Made by a program: the position numbers and the translations under genes
Notes under the pieces: model-generated
The model's input: only the letters and a program-made list of their open reading frames with translations
Databases searched by the model: none
What the model was told of the DNA's origin: nothing
In this document: one piece after another, positions 55,701-63,700 of the stretch
Numbering within the stretch: position 1 is the stretch's first letter
How the letters are laid out: the number at the start of each line of letters is the position of its first letter
From: Apostichopus japonicus
Taxonomy: Eukaryota > Echinodermata > Holothuroidea > Aspidochirotida > Stichopodidae
Assembly (NCBI RefSeq): GCF_037975245.1
Contig: NC_092578.1
Coordinates: 18,440,321 to 18,504,320, forward strand
DNA: 64,000 bases
Reading direction: 5' to 3'

Positions 55701-58560
55701 GAAGCCTCTTGCCTCAAGTGCCACTAAGAGAACGCGATATTGCAAATGTCTAGCGCGTTTTCTGAATTTGCTAAACAGAGCTCAGGAAAGGGAGCAGTTT
55801 TTTCATTTTTTATTGTGGATGGGATATAAATAGATATTTTCTGTAAAGGTCATGCTTTAGGTGATGTATTGACGGAAATTGTAAATTTGCTACTTCGAAA
55901 AATTGGAATTGCAACATGACATAATCCAGAACAGGGCAAAAGGCCTACATAAATATATTTTTTATTTGATTACCAATATCTGTAGTAAAAGAATGGCATA
56001 AGGATATATTATTAATTGTTTTAAAACCACACAGCTTGTTTAATTTACCACCTGTTAAATGTAATAACACGATAACGAGGTAGTTGTTTTGTGTTGTTTT
56101 TCCTATAAAGAGAGATATATACATACAAATGAGAATCAGTTACATGATATGTTAGAAACATCTTTGGCTACTTCTCGCTAACAGATGTACCAAGGATACT
56201 TTACAATACTTGAAGATACTTAAAGATACTTAAAGATACTGAAAGATACTTAAAGATACTAAAAGATACTTAAATATATTTCAAGGATACTTCAAGGATA
56301 CATAAAGATGCTGATTCCTATTTCAAAAGAGTTTATGTTATTTTATTTCTTGATAAAAAAGTCACTTGCACTAACAATATGAAAGAATTAAAAGCTCTCA
56401 GAAAGAGAACGTGTCCCTGACTTCAACGTCACGAACCGATTTGTTTAGAGAAATTCAGCTGTACATGACTCAATCTATATATCAATCAAATATTCAATGA
56501 ATTAATTATAGTTGGGGGCAAATTTAGGATCTTCGATATCATTATATGGACAATTTCAGACAAACATAGTTAAAGAACCAACTGTTTTCATAATTGGAGC
56601 GCTCTGTAGTGCTATGAAAGAGGTATGATACGTTTTTCATTTATTGCTGCGCATGCTCCAGTTTCGGACTCTTCATTGTGGAAGGCATCCGCAGTTTTCG
56701 ATCTATTCATCACCAGGACTTAGGGCCCTTAGTCCAATTATTGGTAAGGTTGTTGTATTTAGTGAACCCCCATGAGTTTTCCTATTTATATATAAGACTT
56801 TTGCTTCATAACTGATTAGATATTAAAAAACAAAGACTACCGTCATCAAATAATGACTCATTAAAGATGGCATGGAAGATTTGACATTTCACCTTCCTAA
56901 ATAAATGTAGCAAAAATTGTAGGTTTAAAGATATATATGTATACCAAAACATTTTCTAAAAACGTTTTACGCAAAATTAAAGACAACCTTAAAAAACAAA
57001 AAATCGACGATCTTTTTTGGAGCGTCTCTGCCAAGACCAGCGACAAGTTGGTAGTCTAGTTAATCCAAAAACAAAAGCAAAAACCGACCACGACTCACTT
57101 TTCCTGGGGTCAATGCCCACCACTTTCTTCGCAATGTTAGTTTGCTAGAGCATGACAGCTAGATTAATCCTACACAATGACATGATATGCCACATCGCAG
57201 TTACCACTCTGCTGTGGTTTGTTGTTATAATGGGTGTTTACGTATACTCTGAAGTTCTGGTGTTTTCGTAGATATACTTTAAGTGTTCTCTTTGCACATT
57301 TCAGTTGTTTCTTATTATTCTGCAGCATCCAAATTGTATCTTCAGTGCGCACGCACCGTATATGCTAGCTCTTTAATCACTGCTGGTCATTACTATTATT
57401 ATGACTATTTTATATTATTATTGTTTATTTGTCATCCTGATAGAGGTATAAGACAGGTCTATACCCCTGATTTAGGTGTAAGACAGTTCTATATCCCACT
57501 TCTGATACCAAACGTGAGAAAGGTTCTACATGTACTTTAGTTTATAAATTATTGTTGCTATCGGTACTAAAATCATCGGACTTCTCAGAAAGTTGAAATT
57601 GACTATTTAAGTTTGATCGTATATACTATGGTAACAGTAACTGCAAACTTGCTATGTACACTATCCTCAAGGTTCTTTGTCAGTATGTCAAAACCATTCA
57701 CCGAAATTAATATTCGTGTACAATAGCCTGCGAATGTGATATCCATGCTTACCCTCCTAAAGATATTAAATCAACAGATGTCCCATGAGGAATGTAACTT
57801 CATTAGCTGAAATGAGCTCCGTGGTTAGCCTCTAACATTGAAGTCACGGGCCAAATTTAGTCATGATGCTTTGTTTCAAACATATTTATATTACATTTTC
57901 ACTTTCAACAGAAACCATTTGTTTTGTTGTTTTTTCGTGAGATGTAGTAACATTGAGCTGATCTCGGTTTGTTAAATCAAATCTGACAGATAAAATCTAA
58001 ACTCAGGGGAAAAGAAGTAACCTGTTTTCACTAATCTTTCTTTCGGATGTAAATTAGTTAATTTATTCCATGTTCTTCTTCTTCTTCGCCTTCTTAACTC
58101 TTATTCTTTAATTTCTTTACTCTTGTAGGTTAAATCAGTAATTACGAGGAAATGGGAGCGAGAGTTTGGATTTAATCCATGTCCTCGGAGTAGAAACGAT
58201 TACTATGCTGCTAATACAACCATTTCCAGGATGGACGACACTCCTACGATAACGACAGTGCAGTCACCACGTTATAACATGGACACAGAGAGCCCGAACA
58301 TGAACAACAACCAGAAACACAGCACAGGATCCCAAACACTTGGCAATGGAAAGCTTAGTACAAACTCAAACCTAGAAAACAGTTACGAAATGTCTGTCAC
58401 GTCTGGGGACACTTCCACCTCCCCTGTGAATGGAGCTGTTAAAGAAGAATCTTCCCCACTTTTGGCGGGAAATGTAATCATCAATGAAAATGGAAGAACA
58501 GTCGTACATGACCATGAAGACAATACAAAGGAACACAATAAAAAAGGCACCGATGTTTAA
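42353..58560 (+). CDS. Secretin-family (class B1) peptide-hormone GPCR, 12 coding exons
   Basis: Predicted plasma-membrane receptor for a peptide hormone, signalling through G proteins. Joining exons 42353-42512, 43703-43798, 44562-44579, 45611-45693, 46577-46659, 47058-47169, 48255-48423, 50283-50343, 52132-52192, 52964-53052, 53697-53886 and 58129-58560 gives 1554 nt and 517 residues with consistent phases. A signal peptide covers about residues 1-19. The hormone-receptor domain has six cysteines (43, 57, 65, 79, 96, 114) plus CWP (65-67) and NGKW (99-102). Class B hallmarks seen: RNYIHWHL (TM2), EGLYLH (TM3), GW (TM4), LLNIVRIL (TM5), LQGF and NSEV (TM7 end). Oddities: Gly190 sits where the TM3 cysteine is expected, there is no Cys-Trp in ECL2, TM6 reads ILLG instead of PxxG, and the HRM-TM1 linker is short. 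Family membership is very secure; ligand and subfamily (CRH-, calcitonin- or PDF-like) are not assignable by eye. The start ATG and exon 3 are the least certain parts. Confidence 0.88.
42513..43702 (+). other. Receptor intron 1
   Basis: About 1.2 kb, AT-rich, with loose AATGTAATGT repeats at about 42980-43200. No mobile element recognised. Confidence 0.7.
43703..43798 (+). CDS. Receptor exon 2: HRM core
   Basis: Phase 1 in, phase 1 out; acceptor CTACAG, donor CTG|GTATGT. Encodes VYCEANFEGFCWPPTQVGE and the following TVTFECESELHS. This supplies HRM cysteines 2-4 and the hallmark CWP. The Asp usual before the CWP turn is Glu62 here. This is one of the strongest domain signatures in the window. 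Confidence 0.9.
43799..45610 (+). other. Receptor introns 2 and 3 (around the candidate microexon)
   Basis: G-rich tract at 43817-43850 just after the exon 2 donor; ATATCTGC-type repeats at 45333-45390; T tract before the exon 4 acceptor. No other exon with class B signature seen. Confidence 0.6.
44562..44579 (+). CDS. Receptor exon 3: candidate 18-nt microexon in the HRM
   Basis: Acceptor TCTGCAG and a weak donor ATG|GTGACC frame 18 nt coding FLCMN between split codons, phase 1 in and out. Including it puts 16 residues between HRM cysteines 4 and 5 (family roughly 16-18) and creates NVSRTC, resembling the NVSR(S/T)C found at this place in VIP-type receptors. Skipping it also keeps frame but leaves only 10 residues. 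A longer version ending at the stronger donor 44649 also keeps frame but would insert a hydrophobic stretch in an extracellular domain. Confidence 0.5.
45611..45693 (+). CDS. Receptor exon 4: end of HRM
   Basis: Acceptor TTTGTGTAG, donor CTT|GTAAGA; phase 1 in, phase 0 out. Encodes SRTCEENGKWEHKTMDDMYY and then ECHKFTL, giving HRM cysteines 5 and 6 and the NGxW motif. Only about 10 residues separate Cys114 from the membrane segment in the next exon, shorter than is usual in the family. Confidence 0.9.
45850..46073 (-). mobile_element. tRNA-derived SINE with (TA)n 3' tail, intron 4
   Basis: Read on the minus strand: head with A-box TAGCCTAGTTGGTTAGGC (46049-46066), B-box GGGTTCGAATCTA (46011-46023), then a body ending TTTTCCAACTCATAACA and a long TA tract down to 45850. 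The sequence continuing from the B-box is shared with the 22.6-kb copy, so this is a repeat family rather than a tRNA gene. Confidence 0.7.
46577..46659 (+). CDS. Receptor exon 5: TM1
   Basis: Acceptor TGGTTACAG, donor GAG|GTAAGT; phase 0 in, phase 2 out. Encodes residues 120-146: a hydrophobic TM1 (about 126-145) with the SFVACTIAF core, similar to the SL-x-x-L-x-x-A-F pattern of class B TM1. Confidence 0.88.
47058..47169 (+). CDS. Receptor exon 6: ICL1, TM2, ECL1
   Basis: Acceptor CAATTTCAG, donor CAG|GTAGGT; phase 2 in, phase 0 out. Encodes RSLWCTRNYIHWHLITSF and the rest of TM2, the clearest class B signature: CTRNYIH with the family's TM2 histidine (His157), ending LVLDVQ in ECL1. Confidence 0.93.
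47170..48254 (+). other. Receptor intron 6
   Basis: About 1.1 kb with a C9-A7-G6 run at about 47728-47753; no mobile element recognised. Confidence 0.7.
48255..48423 (+). CDS. Receptor exon 7: ECL1 end, TM3, ICL2, TM4 start
   Basis: Acceptor TTTCCTAG, donor GG|GTAAGT; phase 0 in, phase 1 out. Encodes YLEMTNFSWMFVEGLYLH (residues 199-216), the canonical TM3 with the EGLYLH motif, then IGW of TM4. Spacing from the TM2 HLI to the TM3 TNF equals that of CRH-type receptors (43 residues), so the residue aligned with the conserved TM3 cysteine is Gly190. Confidence 0.93.
48446..48808. mobile_element. hAT-like MITE with perfect 8-bp target duplication
   Basis: Terminal inverted repeats CAAGGGCGTAGGAA (left) and, reversed, CAGTGGCGTAGGAA (right) bound 363 bp without coding capacity, rich in poly(C)/poly(G). 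Both flanks carry TTCTGAGA (48438-48445 and 48809-48816), an exact 8-bp duplication typical of hAT transposition. It inserted about 20 bp downstream of the exon 7 donor of the receptor. Confidence 0.8.
48846..49065 (+). mobile_element. tRNA-derived SINE, CCCAGG...GGGTACC body
   Basis: A tRNA-like head (GTGGCCAATTGGCTAAGGC, then a mutated B-box GGTTCCTGCC) is followed by TTGGGCAAGATGCTTTATC and the body word CCACCCAGGGGTTAAATGGG with TACCTG. This layout is that of tRNA-derived SINEs widespread in deuterostome invertebrates. The 3' boundary is uncertain. Sits in receptor intron 7, sense orientation. Confidence 0.65.
49900..50209. mobile_element. hAT-like MITE, second family
   Basis: Left end CAGGCGCGTAGCGAGG and right end, reversed, CAGGCGCGTAGCCAAGG form terminal inverted repeats of a 310-bp non-coding element. 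Flanks TATGGAAG and TATGGAGG match 7 of 8, consistent with an aged 8-bp target duplication. It contains poly(C) tracts (about 50037-50052 and 50180-50189). Ends 73 bp before the exon 8 acceptor. Confidence 0.72.
50283..50343 (+). CDS. Receptor exon 8: TM4 and start of ECL2
   Basis: Acceptor TTATTAACAG, donor GGA|GTAAGT; phase 1 in, phase 2 out. Encodes VVPLFFAGTFLIVCISTQFE, the class B VP after GW, then the beginning of ECL2. The Cys-Trp pair expected in ECL2 is not here, nor in exon 9. Confidence 0.88.
50344..52131 (+). other. Receptor intron 8
   Basis: About 1.8 kb. AAGTAAGTAGGCCTAACG (about 50795-50812) and GGGCCTGACG (about 50890) are related to the arms of the intron 11 fold-back. TTGCTAA...TTGTTCTAAA.TTAGTAATTAG recurs at about 50830 and 51193. 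Confidence 0.65.
52132..52192 (+). CDS. Receptor exon 9: ECL2 and TM5 start
   Basis: Acceptor CCCTTTCAG, donor GTA|GTAAGT; phase 2 in, phase 0 out. Encodes KVKDVALQIFVVLPITTVLV. From the TM4 GW to the TM5 proline is 37 residues, close to the family's usual length, so no further exon seems to be missing in spite of the absent Cys-Trp. Confidence 0.85.
52513..52790 (+). mobile_element. tRNA-headed, hammerhead-containing short element with TA tail
   Basis: In intron 9, sense strand. A tRNA-like Pol III promoter (A-box-like GTCGAGTGGTTCGG at about 52576, B-box GGTCCGATTCC at 52610-52620) is followed at once by a hammerhead ribozyme core and then an end sequence running into (TA)n (about 52706-52790). 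An inverted copy of the end (CCAACACACCAGAAA, 52519-52533, versus 52678-52691) precedes the head, so the element is bounded by inverted ends or sits beside an inverted fragment. Schistosome Sm-alpha retroposons are a known precedent for a Pol III promoter plus hammerhead. Confidence 0.65.
52617..52675 (+). ncRNA. Hammerhead ribozyme motif, type I
   Basis: The catalytic core is complete: CTGATGA (52630-52636), stem II GTCC/GGAC with a C-A4 loop (52637-52649), GAAA (52650-52653), and the cleavage triplet GTC (52657-52659). Stem I has an inner helix TTCA (52625-52628) with TGAA (52661-52664) and an outer helix TTCC (52617-52620) with GGAA (52672-52675), separated by an internal loop as in natural active forms. 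Position 1.1/2.1 is an A-C mismatch. Stem III is only the self-complementary ACCGGT, so activity probably needs dimer pairing, as known for some animal hammerheads. Confidence 0.75.
52964..53052 (+). CDS. Receptor exon 10: TM5 end and ICL3
   Basis: Acceptor TATTTTGCAG, donor CAG|GTAATA; phase 0 in, phase 2 out. Encodes LNSIFLLNIVRILMSKLRES and then SGDTQLKHYR. The TM5 asparagine and the N-x-x-R-x-L-x-x-K-L-R pattern, which contacts the G protein, are intact. Confidence 0.92.
53053..53696 (+). other. Receptor intron 10
   Basis: 644 bp, AT-rich, nothing recognised. Confidence 0.7.
53697..53886 (+). CDS. Receptor exon 11: TM6, ECL3, TM7
   Basis: Acceptor CTATTACAG, donor GAG|GTAAGA; phase 2 in, phase 0 out. 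Encodes TM6 (RARATLVLVILLGISYVFPI), ECL3 and TM7 with LQGFLVSLIYVFMNSE. The TM7 QG and the NSE that opens helix 8 are canonical. TM6 has Ile322 where the PxxG proline should be, and Val369 where the TM7 cysteine often sits. Confidence 0.92.
54240..54463 (-). mobile_element. tRNA-derived SINE with CATA-like tail, copy 3
   Basis: Located in receptor intron 11, antisense. Matches the 4.3- and 5.1-kb copies from head (GGAGTGTTAGCTAAGTGGTT) through the body. The tail is degraded (ATACAATACATCC-like). It lacks the fold-back flanks of the other two, so it marks the true SINE borders. Confidence 0.75.
54553..54657. repeat. Fold-back element with 30-bp arms, intron 11
   Basis: Arms 54553-54582 and 54628-54657 match 29 of 30 as inverted repeats and carry GGGCCTGACGTTTCG. 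The 45-base centre includes CTGAATGAC, and the right arm begins with CGAAACGTC. This resembles decayed hammerhead halves of Penelope-type elements. A related word occurs near 50795-50815. Confidence 0.6.
54658..58128 (+). other. Receptor intron 11, distal part
   Basis: Apart from the 10-bp minisatellite, plain AT-rich DNA. A degenerate repeat with GGTATAAGACAGGTCTATAC and GGTGTAAGACAGTTCTATAT lies at about 57446-57496. Confidence 0.55.
56205..56310. repeat. 10-bp minisatellite (AAAGATACTT)
   Basis: About ten tandem copies of AAAGATACTT with single-base variants, grading at the right into CAAGGATACTT. In receptor intron 11. Confidence 0.8.
58129..58560 (+). CDS. Receptor exon 12: helix 8 and C-terminal tail
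   Basis: Acceptor ACTCTTGTAG, phase 0; the stop TAA is at 58558-58560. Residues 375-517 start VKSVITRKWEREFGF (helix 8), then a 120-residue hydrophilic tail rich in Ser, Thr and Asn, with many potential phosphorylation sites and a short acidic/basic end. The last four residues GTDV fit a class I PDZ ligand. The 4.2-kb intron before this exon is the longest of the gene. Confidence 0.88.
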   Translation, partial: VKSVITRKWEREFGFNPCPRSRNDYYAANTTISRMDDTPTITTVQSPRYNMDTESPNMNNNQKHSTGSQTLGNGKLSTNSNLENSYEMSVTSGDTSTSPVNGAVKEESSPLLAGNVIINENGRTVVHDHEDNTKEHNKKGTDV

Positions 58561-58603
58561 AGATTCGTAAGTTGTGACAGCCACTCCTGAGAAAGGGACT
58601 AGT

Positions 58604-58630
58604 AATAAACAAGGTAGCTCCTTGTTTATT
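58604..58630 (+). terminator. Candidate poly(A) signal inside a perfect hairpin
   Basis: AATAAA lies 44 bases after the receptor stop codon, and a G-rich tract follows at 58631-58658. The signal is inside a perfect 11-bp inverted repeat (58604-58614 and 58620-58630, 5-base loop), so AATAAA occurs on both strands. A further AATAAA at about 58871 is an alternative. Confidence 0.5.
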
Positions 58631-60777
58631 TTGGGGTGGGAGGGGGAGGGGTTCGAAGTAGACCAAACGATTGTGTACGGTTGGTTTACTTGTGAAATTG
58701 AAAAAAGAGGGGTGGGGGATCTAACCTAGGATTTTTCGCTGAATTTATTTAATTATGTTCTATAATTACGTTCCAGTGGTATTGGTTTATGTTTCGAATT
58801 TATCAAAACGTCTGCCTACAGTAGACGATATTCAACATATTTTATGTTACCACGCATTAGTATTTTTCTAAATAAATATATGTGGATGTTTAAATGAGAC
58901 CAGGTTAACAAATTTGATGGACTACTAATTTACAATGCGTTGGAAACAACACATTCTTCGCGATACAATATTATATACTTGAAAAGATATAGCACCTTAT
59001 TAACAGTTTGGACACGTTACAATTTCATCTGGTTAAATTTAATTTATATTATGGTTATTTTTATTCCGAAGGAAACATCTTTTTTCGAACGATAAAATGT
59101 ACAGTTTCATTCCATCTACCTTCATATTTACGTCACAAAGTTATGATTCTGATGCCTCTCCGCGTTTACAAGAGGCTATGGTCACATGACTCGTATGTTG
59201 TTTGTTGTTTATTAGTCTGTTTTAAAAAGAGGTAGAGGGAAGTTGCATCGGTTGACTTCCCAGCAGGGAAGGTTTTCACTTTCTGTGATTCCCAGAAACA
59301 GAACTTCTTTATGTAGGAAAGACGAATTCCAACAAGAAAACAAACAATATTTTTTTTTACTAAACATAAAAACGTTTTTCAAATACTTCACTCGATATTT
59401 ATATTTATGTAAAGATATATGCGCTTTAATTAAAATGTATCGCTATGAAAATTGCCGGTGTCAGTGTGGATGTTCAACCAATTCCAACGAATCAGAAATT
59501 TCGGAGTTTCGTTATAACCTGGTATGACAATGGCAAACAAGTTTCTGATATCATTAGGTCTACAAACTTCCATCTTAGTAATATCGCCAGATAATGTAGA
59601 ATGCTAATCACTGAAGTCACACAAATGACTATTGCAATTAGCATTTGATATGTGTTGATGTGTATTGATAGGTATTAGTATGTATTGATAGGCGTTGTTA
59701 TGTATTGATATGTATCGATATGTATGATAGATAAATAGGTAATGATATGTACTGATAGGTATTGATATGTATAGATATATAAAAGGCATTGATGCGTATT
59801 GATAGTTATTAATATGCATTTTAGGTATCAATAAGTGCTGATAGGTATTGACAAGTATCGATTGGTATTAATAGCTATTGATTGGTATTTCGTACAGCGA
59901 CACCGATTTGTTGTTCTTTTTTTTTACCTGTGGGAAGGTAAAAACGCTTAGTAATATACAAAACAGCTGCGAGTGTTTTGAAAATTTATTCTTCAATTAT
60001 TTTGATCAATTTCGTTTTCGTTCGGAAAGGCAAAGTGGACAGATGTTTACTACCATTCTATGCATATTTACATTTGGATGATATGTCATTTTACGGTCGA
60101 TGGTATCAACGAAAACTTCCCATTTTCTCTCTTTTTTAGACGTTGTTGTAGTTTATATCATTCTTAGGTAATTAAACTCTTTACAGAGTTCTTTTAGCTG
60201 AATCACTTTTACTGATACAAAAAAACTTTATTTAACCTGCATGAGATTATAAATAGACGAATGCAACCAATGAACTTATTTATTTGTGTGCAATTAGTGT
60301 CTCAATAACAACTATATTATTTTGTTCATTTATCGTGTAATAATACCAAAAATTGAACAATCTTATATTTACTATCAATTATCGTTTTCTCTTAATTTTT
60401 ACCACTAGCCTTTCCATAATTTGTTTTCTTTTATACCAACAATGTAAACTTCTGAAAGTTTTAACCCATAACTATCTTTCTTTAAGTGGAACTATAGCCT
60501 ATATTATGTATAAAGTTGTACAGCATCTCGGCATCAGTATGTAAATAGTTTCAAATGCTCAACTCATTACAAGCTGGGTTTTTGAAACCTTTTCTTTGAT
60601 CAAATTTTCTTTGGGTTAAACTGTAATGATGAATGAAAATATGCGTATAATAAACTATGGCGTGTAAACCGCGCAGCCCATCTAAATGAGCGCAAGTCAG
60701 ACTGTGTGAACTTATTTCGTTTTCTAACGTGATTAAATCTGTCGCCCTCAAAAATCAAACTTATGAAATATGATGTG
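58631..60777. other. Downstream of the receptor, no gene seen
   Basis: G-rich tract at 58631-58658, then AT-rich DNA with the TATTGATAGG minisatellite, up to the satellite array. Open frames of 60-94 codons lack coding features. Confidence 0.55.
59646..59890. repeat. Degenerate TATTGATAGG-type minisatellite
   Basis: About 245 bp of roughly 10-bp words such as TATTGATAGG and TATTGATATG with frequent substitutions, downstream of the receptor gene. The open frame on the minus strand is a by-product. Confidence 0.75.
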
Positions 60778-63700
60778 AATATTAAAATCGTTATGTCATA
60801 ATTTAATAGATTGCTTTTTCAGGCCAAAAATTTAGTAGAATCTCGCTTTTAGCCGGAGGGTAAAGTGTTCTGATGTGCTTCGGAGGTTAGGGTTTTTTTC
60901 ATATTTTTTGTTCAAGATTAACAGTGGAAATTGAAAACCTCGATTTTTCGTCCAAATTTGATCATTTTGTAAGGCTATACCCTTATGGTTTTTTTCAAAT
61001 TTCGACCAAAAATCGCCATTTTTGAAATCTTCTCAAAATGTTGCGGAGAACGGATGTCGACCTCTTTATCATATACCAGACATTATCGGTTGTCAAAATA
61101 GGTCCATATTTCTTTGAAAGACAATCTAATTTGAATATTAAAATCGTTATGTCATAATTTCCTATATTGACTTTTCAAGCCAAAACTGAGTAGAATTTCG
61201 CTTTTAACCGGATGGGAATGTGCGTCTGATCCTCATGAAACCAGTGTAGACATTGACGCTGGAATTTGAGAACCTCGATTTTTCGTCCAAAGTTGATCAT
61301 TTTGTAAGGCTTATGGTTTATGGCTTATGGTTTTTTTCAAATTTCGACCAAAAATCGCCATTTTTAAAATCTTCTCAAAATGTTGCGGAGAACGGATGTC
61401 GACCTCTTTATCATATACCAGATATAATCGGTTGTCAAAATAGGTCCATATTTCTTTGAAAGACAATGTAATTTGAATATTAAAATCGTTATGTCATAAT
61501 TTAATATATTGACTTTTCAGGCCAAAATTGAGTAGAATTTTGCTTTTAACCGGGGGGGAATGTGCTTCAGACCCTCATGAATCCATTGTAGACATTAAAG
61601 CTGGAATTTGAAAACCTCGATTTTTCGTCCAATTTTGATCATTTTGTAAGGCTATACCCTTATGGTTTTTTCAAATTTCGACCAAAAATCGCCATTTTTA
61701 AAATCTTCTCAAAATGTTGCGGAGAACGGATGTCGACCTCTTTATCATATACCAGACGTCAAAAGTGATCAAAATAGGTCCATATTTCTTTAAAAGATAA
61801 TCTAATTGGAATATTAAAACGTTATATCATAATTTAATATATTGACTTTTCAGACCAAAATTGAGTAGAATTTTGCTTTTAACCGGAGGGGAATGTGCTT
61901 CTGACCCTCATGAATCCAATGTAGACATTAAAGCTGGAATTTGAAAACCTCGATTTTTCGTCCAAATTTGATCATTTTGTAAGGATATACCCTTATGGTT
62001 TTTTCAAATTTCGACCAAAAATCGCCATTTTTAAAATCTTCTCAAAATGTTGCGGAGAACGGATGTCGACCTCTTTATCATATACCAGACGTCAAAAGTG
62101 ATCAAAATAGGTCCATATTCTTTTGAAAGATAATCTAATTGGAATATTAAAACGTTATGTCATAATTTAATATATTGACTTTTCAGACCAAAATTGAGTA
62201 GAATTTCGCTTTTAACCGGAGGGGAATGTGCTTCAGACCCTCATGAATCCAATGTAGACATTAAAGCTGGAATTTGAAAACCTCGATATTTCGTCCAAAT
62301 TTGATCATTTTGTAAGGCTATACCCTTATGGTTTTTTCAAATTTCGACCAAAAATCGCCATTTTTAAAATCTTCTCAAAATGTTGCGGAGAACGGATGTC
62401 GACCTCTTTATCATATACCAGATATTATCGGTTGTCAAAATAAGTCCATATTTCTTTGAAAGACAATCTAATTGGAATATAAAAATCGTTATGTCATAAT
62501 TTAATATATTGACTTTTCAGGCCAAAATTGAGTAGAATTTTGCTTTTAACCGGAGGGGAATGTGCTTCAGACCCTCATGAATCCATTGTAGACATTAAAG
62601 CTGGAATTTGAAAACCTCGATTTTTCGTCCAAATTTGATCATTTTGTAAGGTTACCCTTATGGTTTTTTCAAATTTCGACCAAAAATCGCCATTTTTAAA
62701 ATCTTCTCAAAATGTTGCGGAGAACGGATGTCGACCTCTTTATCATATACCAGACGTCAAAAGTGATCAAAATAGGTCCATATTTCTTTGAAAGACAATC
62801 TAATTTGAATATAAAAATCGTTATGTCATAATTTAATATATTGACTTTTCAGGCCAAAATTGAGTAGAATTTTGCTTTTAACCGGAGGGGAATGTGCTTC
62901 AGACCCTCATGAATCCATTGTAGACATTAAAGCTGGAATTTGAAAACCTCGATTTTTCGTCCAATTTTGATCATTTTGTAAGGCTATACCCTTATGGTTT
63001 TTTCAAATTTCGACCAAAAATCGCCAATTTTAAAATCTTCTCAAAATGTTGCGGAGAACGGATGTCGACCTCTTTATCATATACCAGACATTATCGGTTG
63101 TCAAAATAGGTCCATATTCTTTTGAAAGATAATCTAATTGGAATATTAAAATCGTTATATCATAATTTAATATATTGACTTTTCAGGCCAAAATTGATTA
63201 GAATTTCACTTCTGACCGGAGGGGATTGTGCTTCTGATCCCCATGAATCCATTGTAGACATTAAAGCTGGAATTTGAAAACCTCGATTTTTCGTCCAAAT
63301 TTGATCATTTTGTAAGGCTATACCCTTATGGTTTTTTCAAATTTCGACCAAAAATCGCCATTTTTAAAATCTTCTCAAAATGTTGCGGAGAACGGATGTC
63401 GACCTCTTTATCATATACCAGACGTCAAAAGTGATCAAAATAGGTCCATATTTCTTTGAAAGACAATCTAATTTGAATATAAAAATCGTTATGTCATAAT
63501 TTAATATATTGACTTTTCAGGCCAAAATTGAGTAGAATTTTGCTTTTAACCGGAGGGGAATGTGCTTCAGACCCTCATGAATCCATTGTAGACATTAAAG
63601 CTGGAATTTGAAAACCTCGATTTTTCGTCCAATTTTGATCATTTTGTAAGGCTATACCCTTATGGTTTTTTCAAATTTCGACCAAAAATCGCCAATTTTA

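Noticed and set aside
61253-61459. 68-codon frame in the satellite
   Set aside because: It is not preserved in the other units of the same array.
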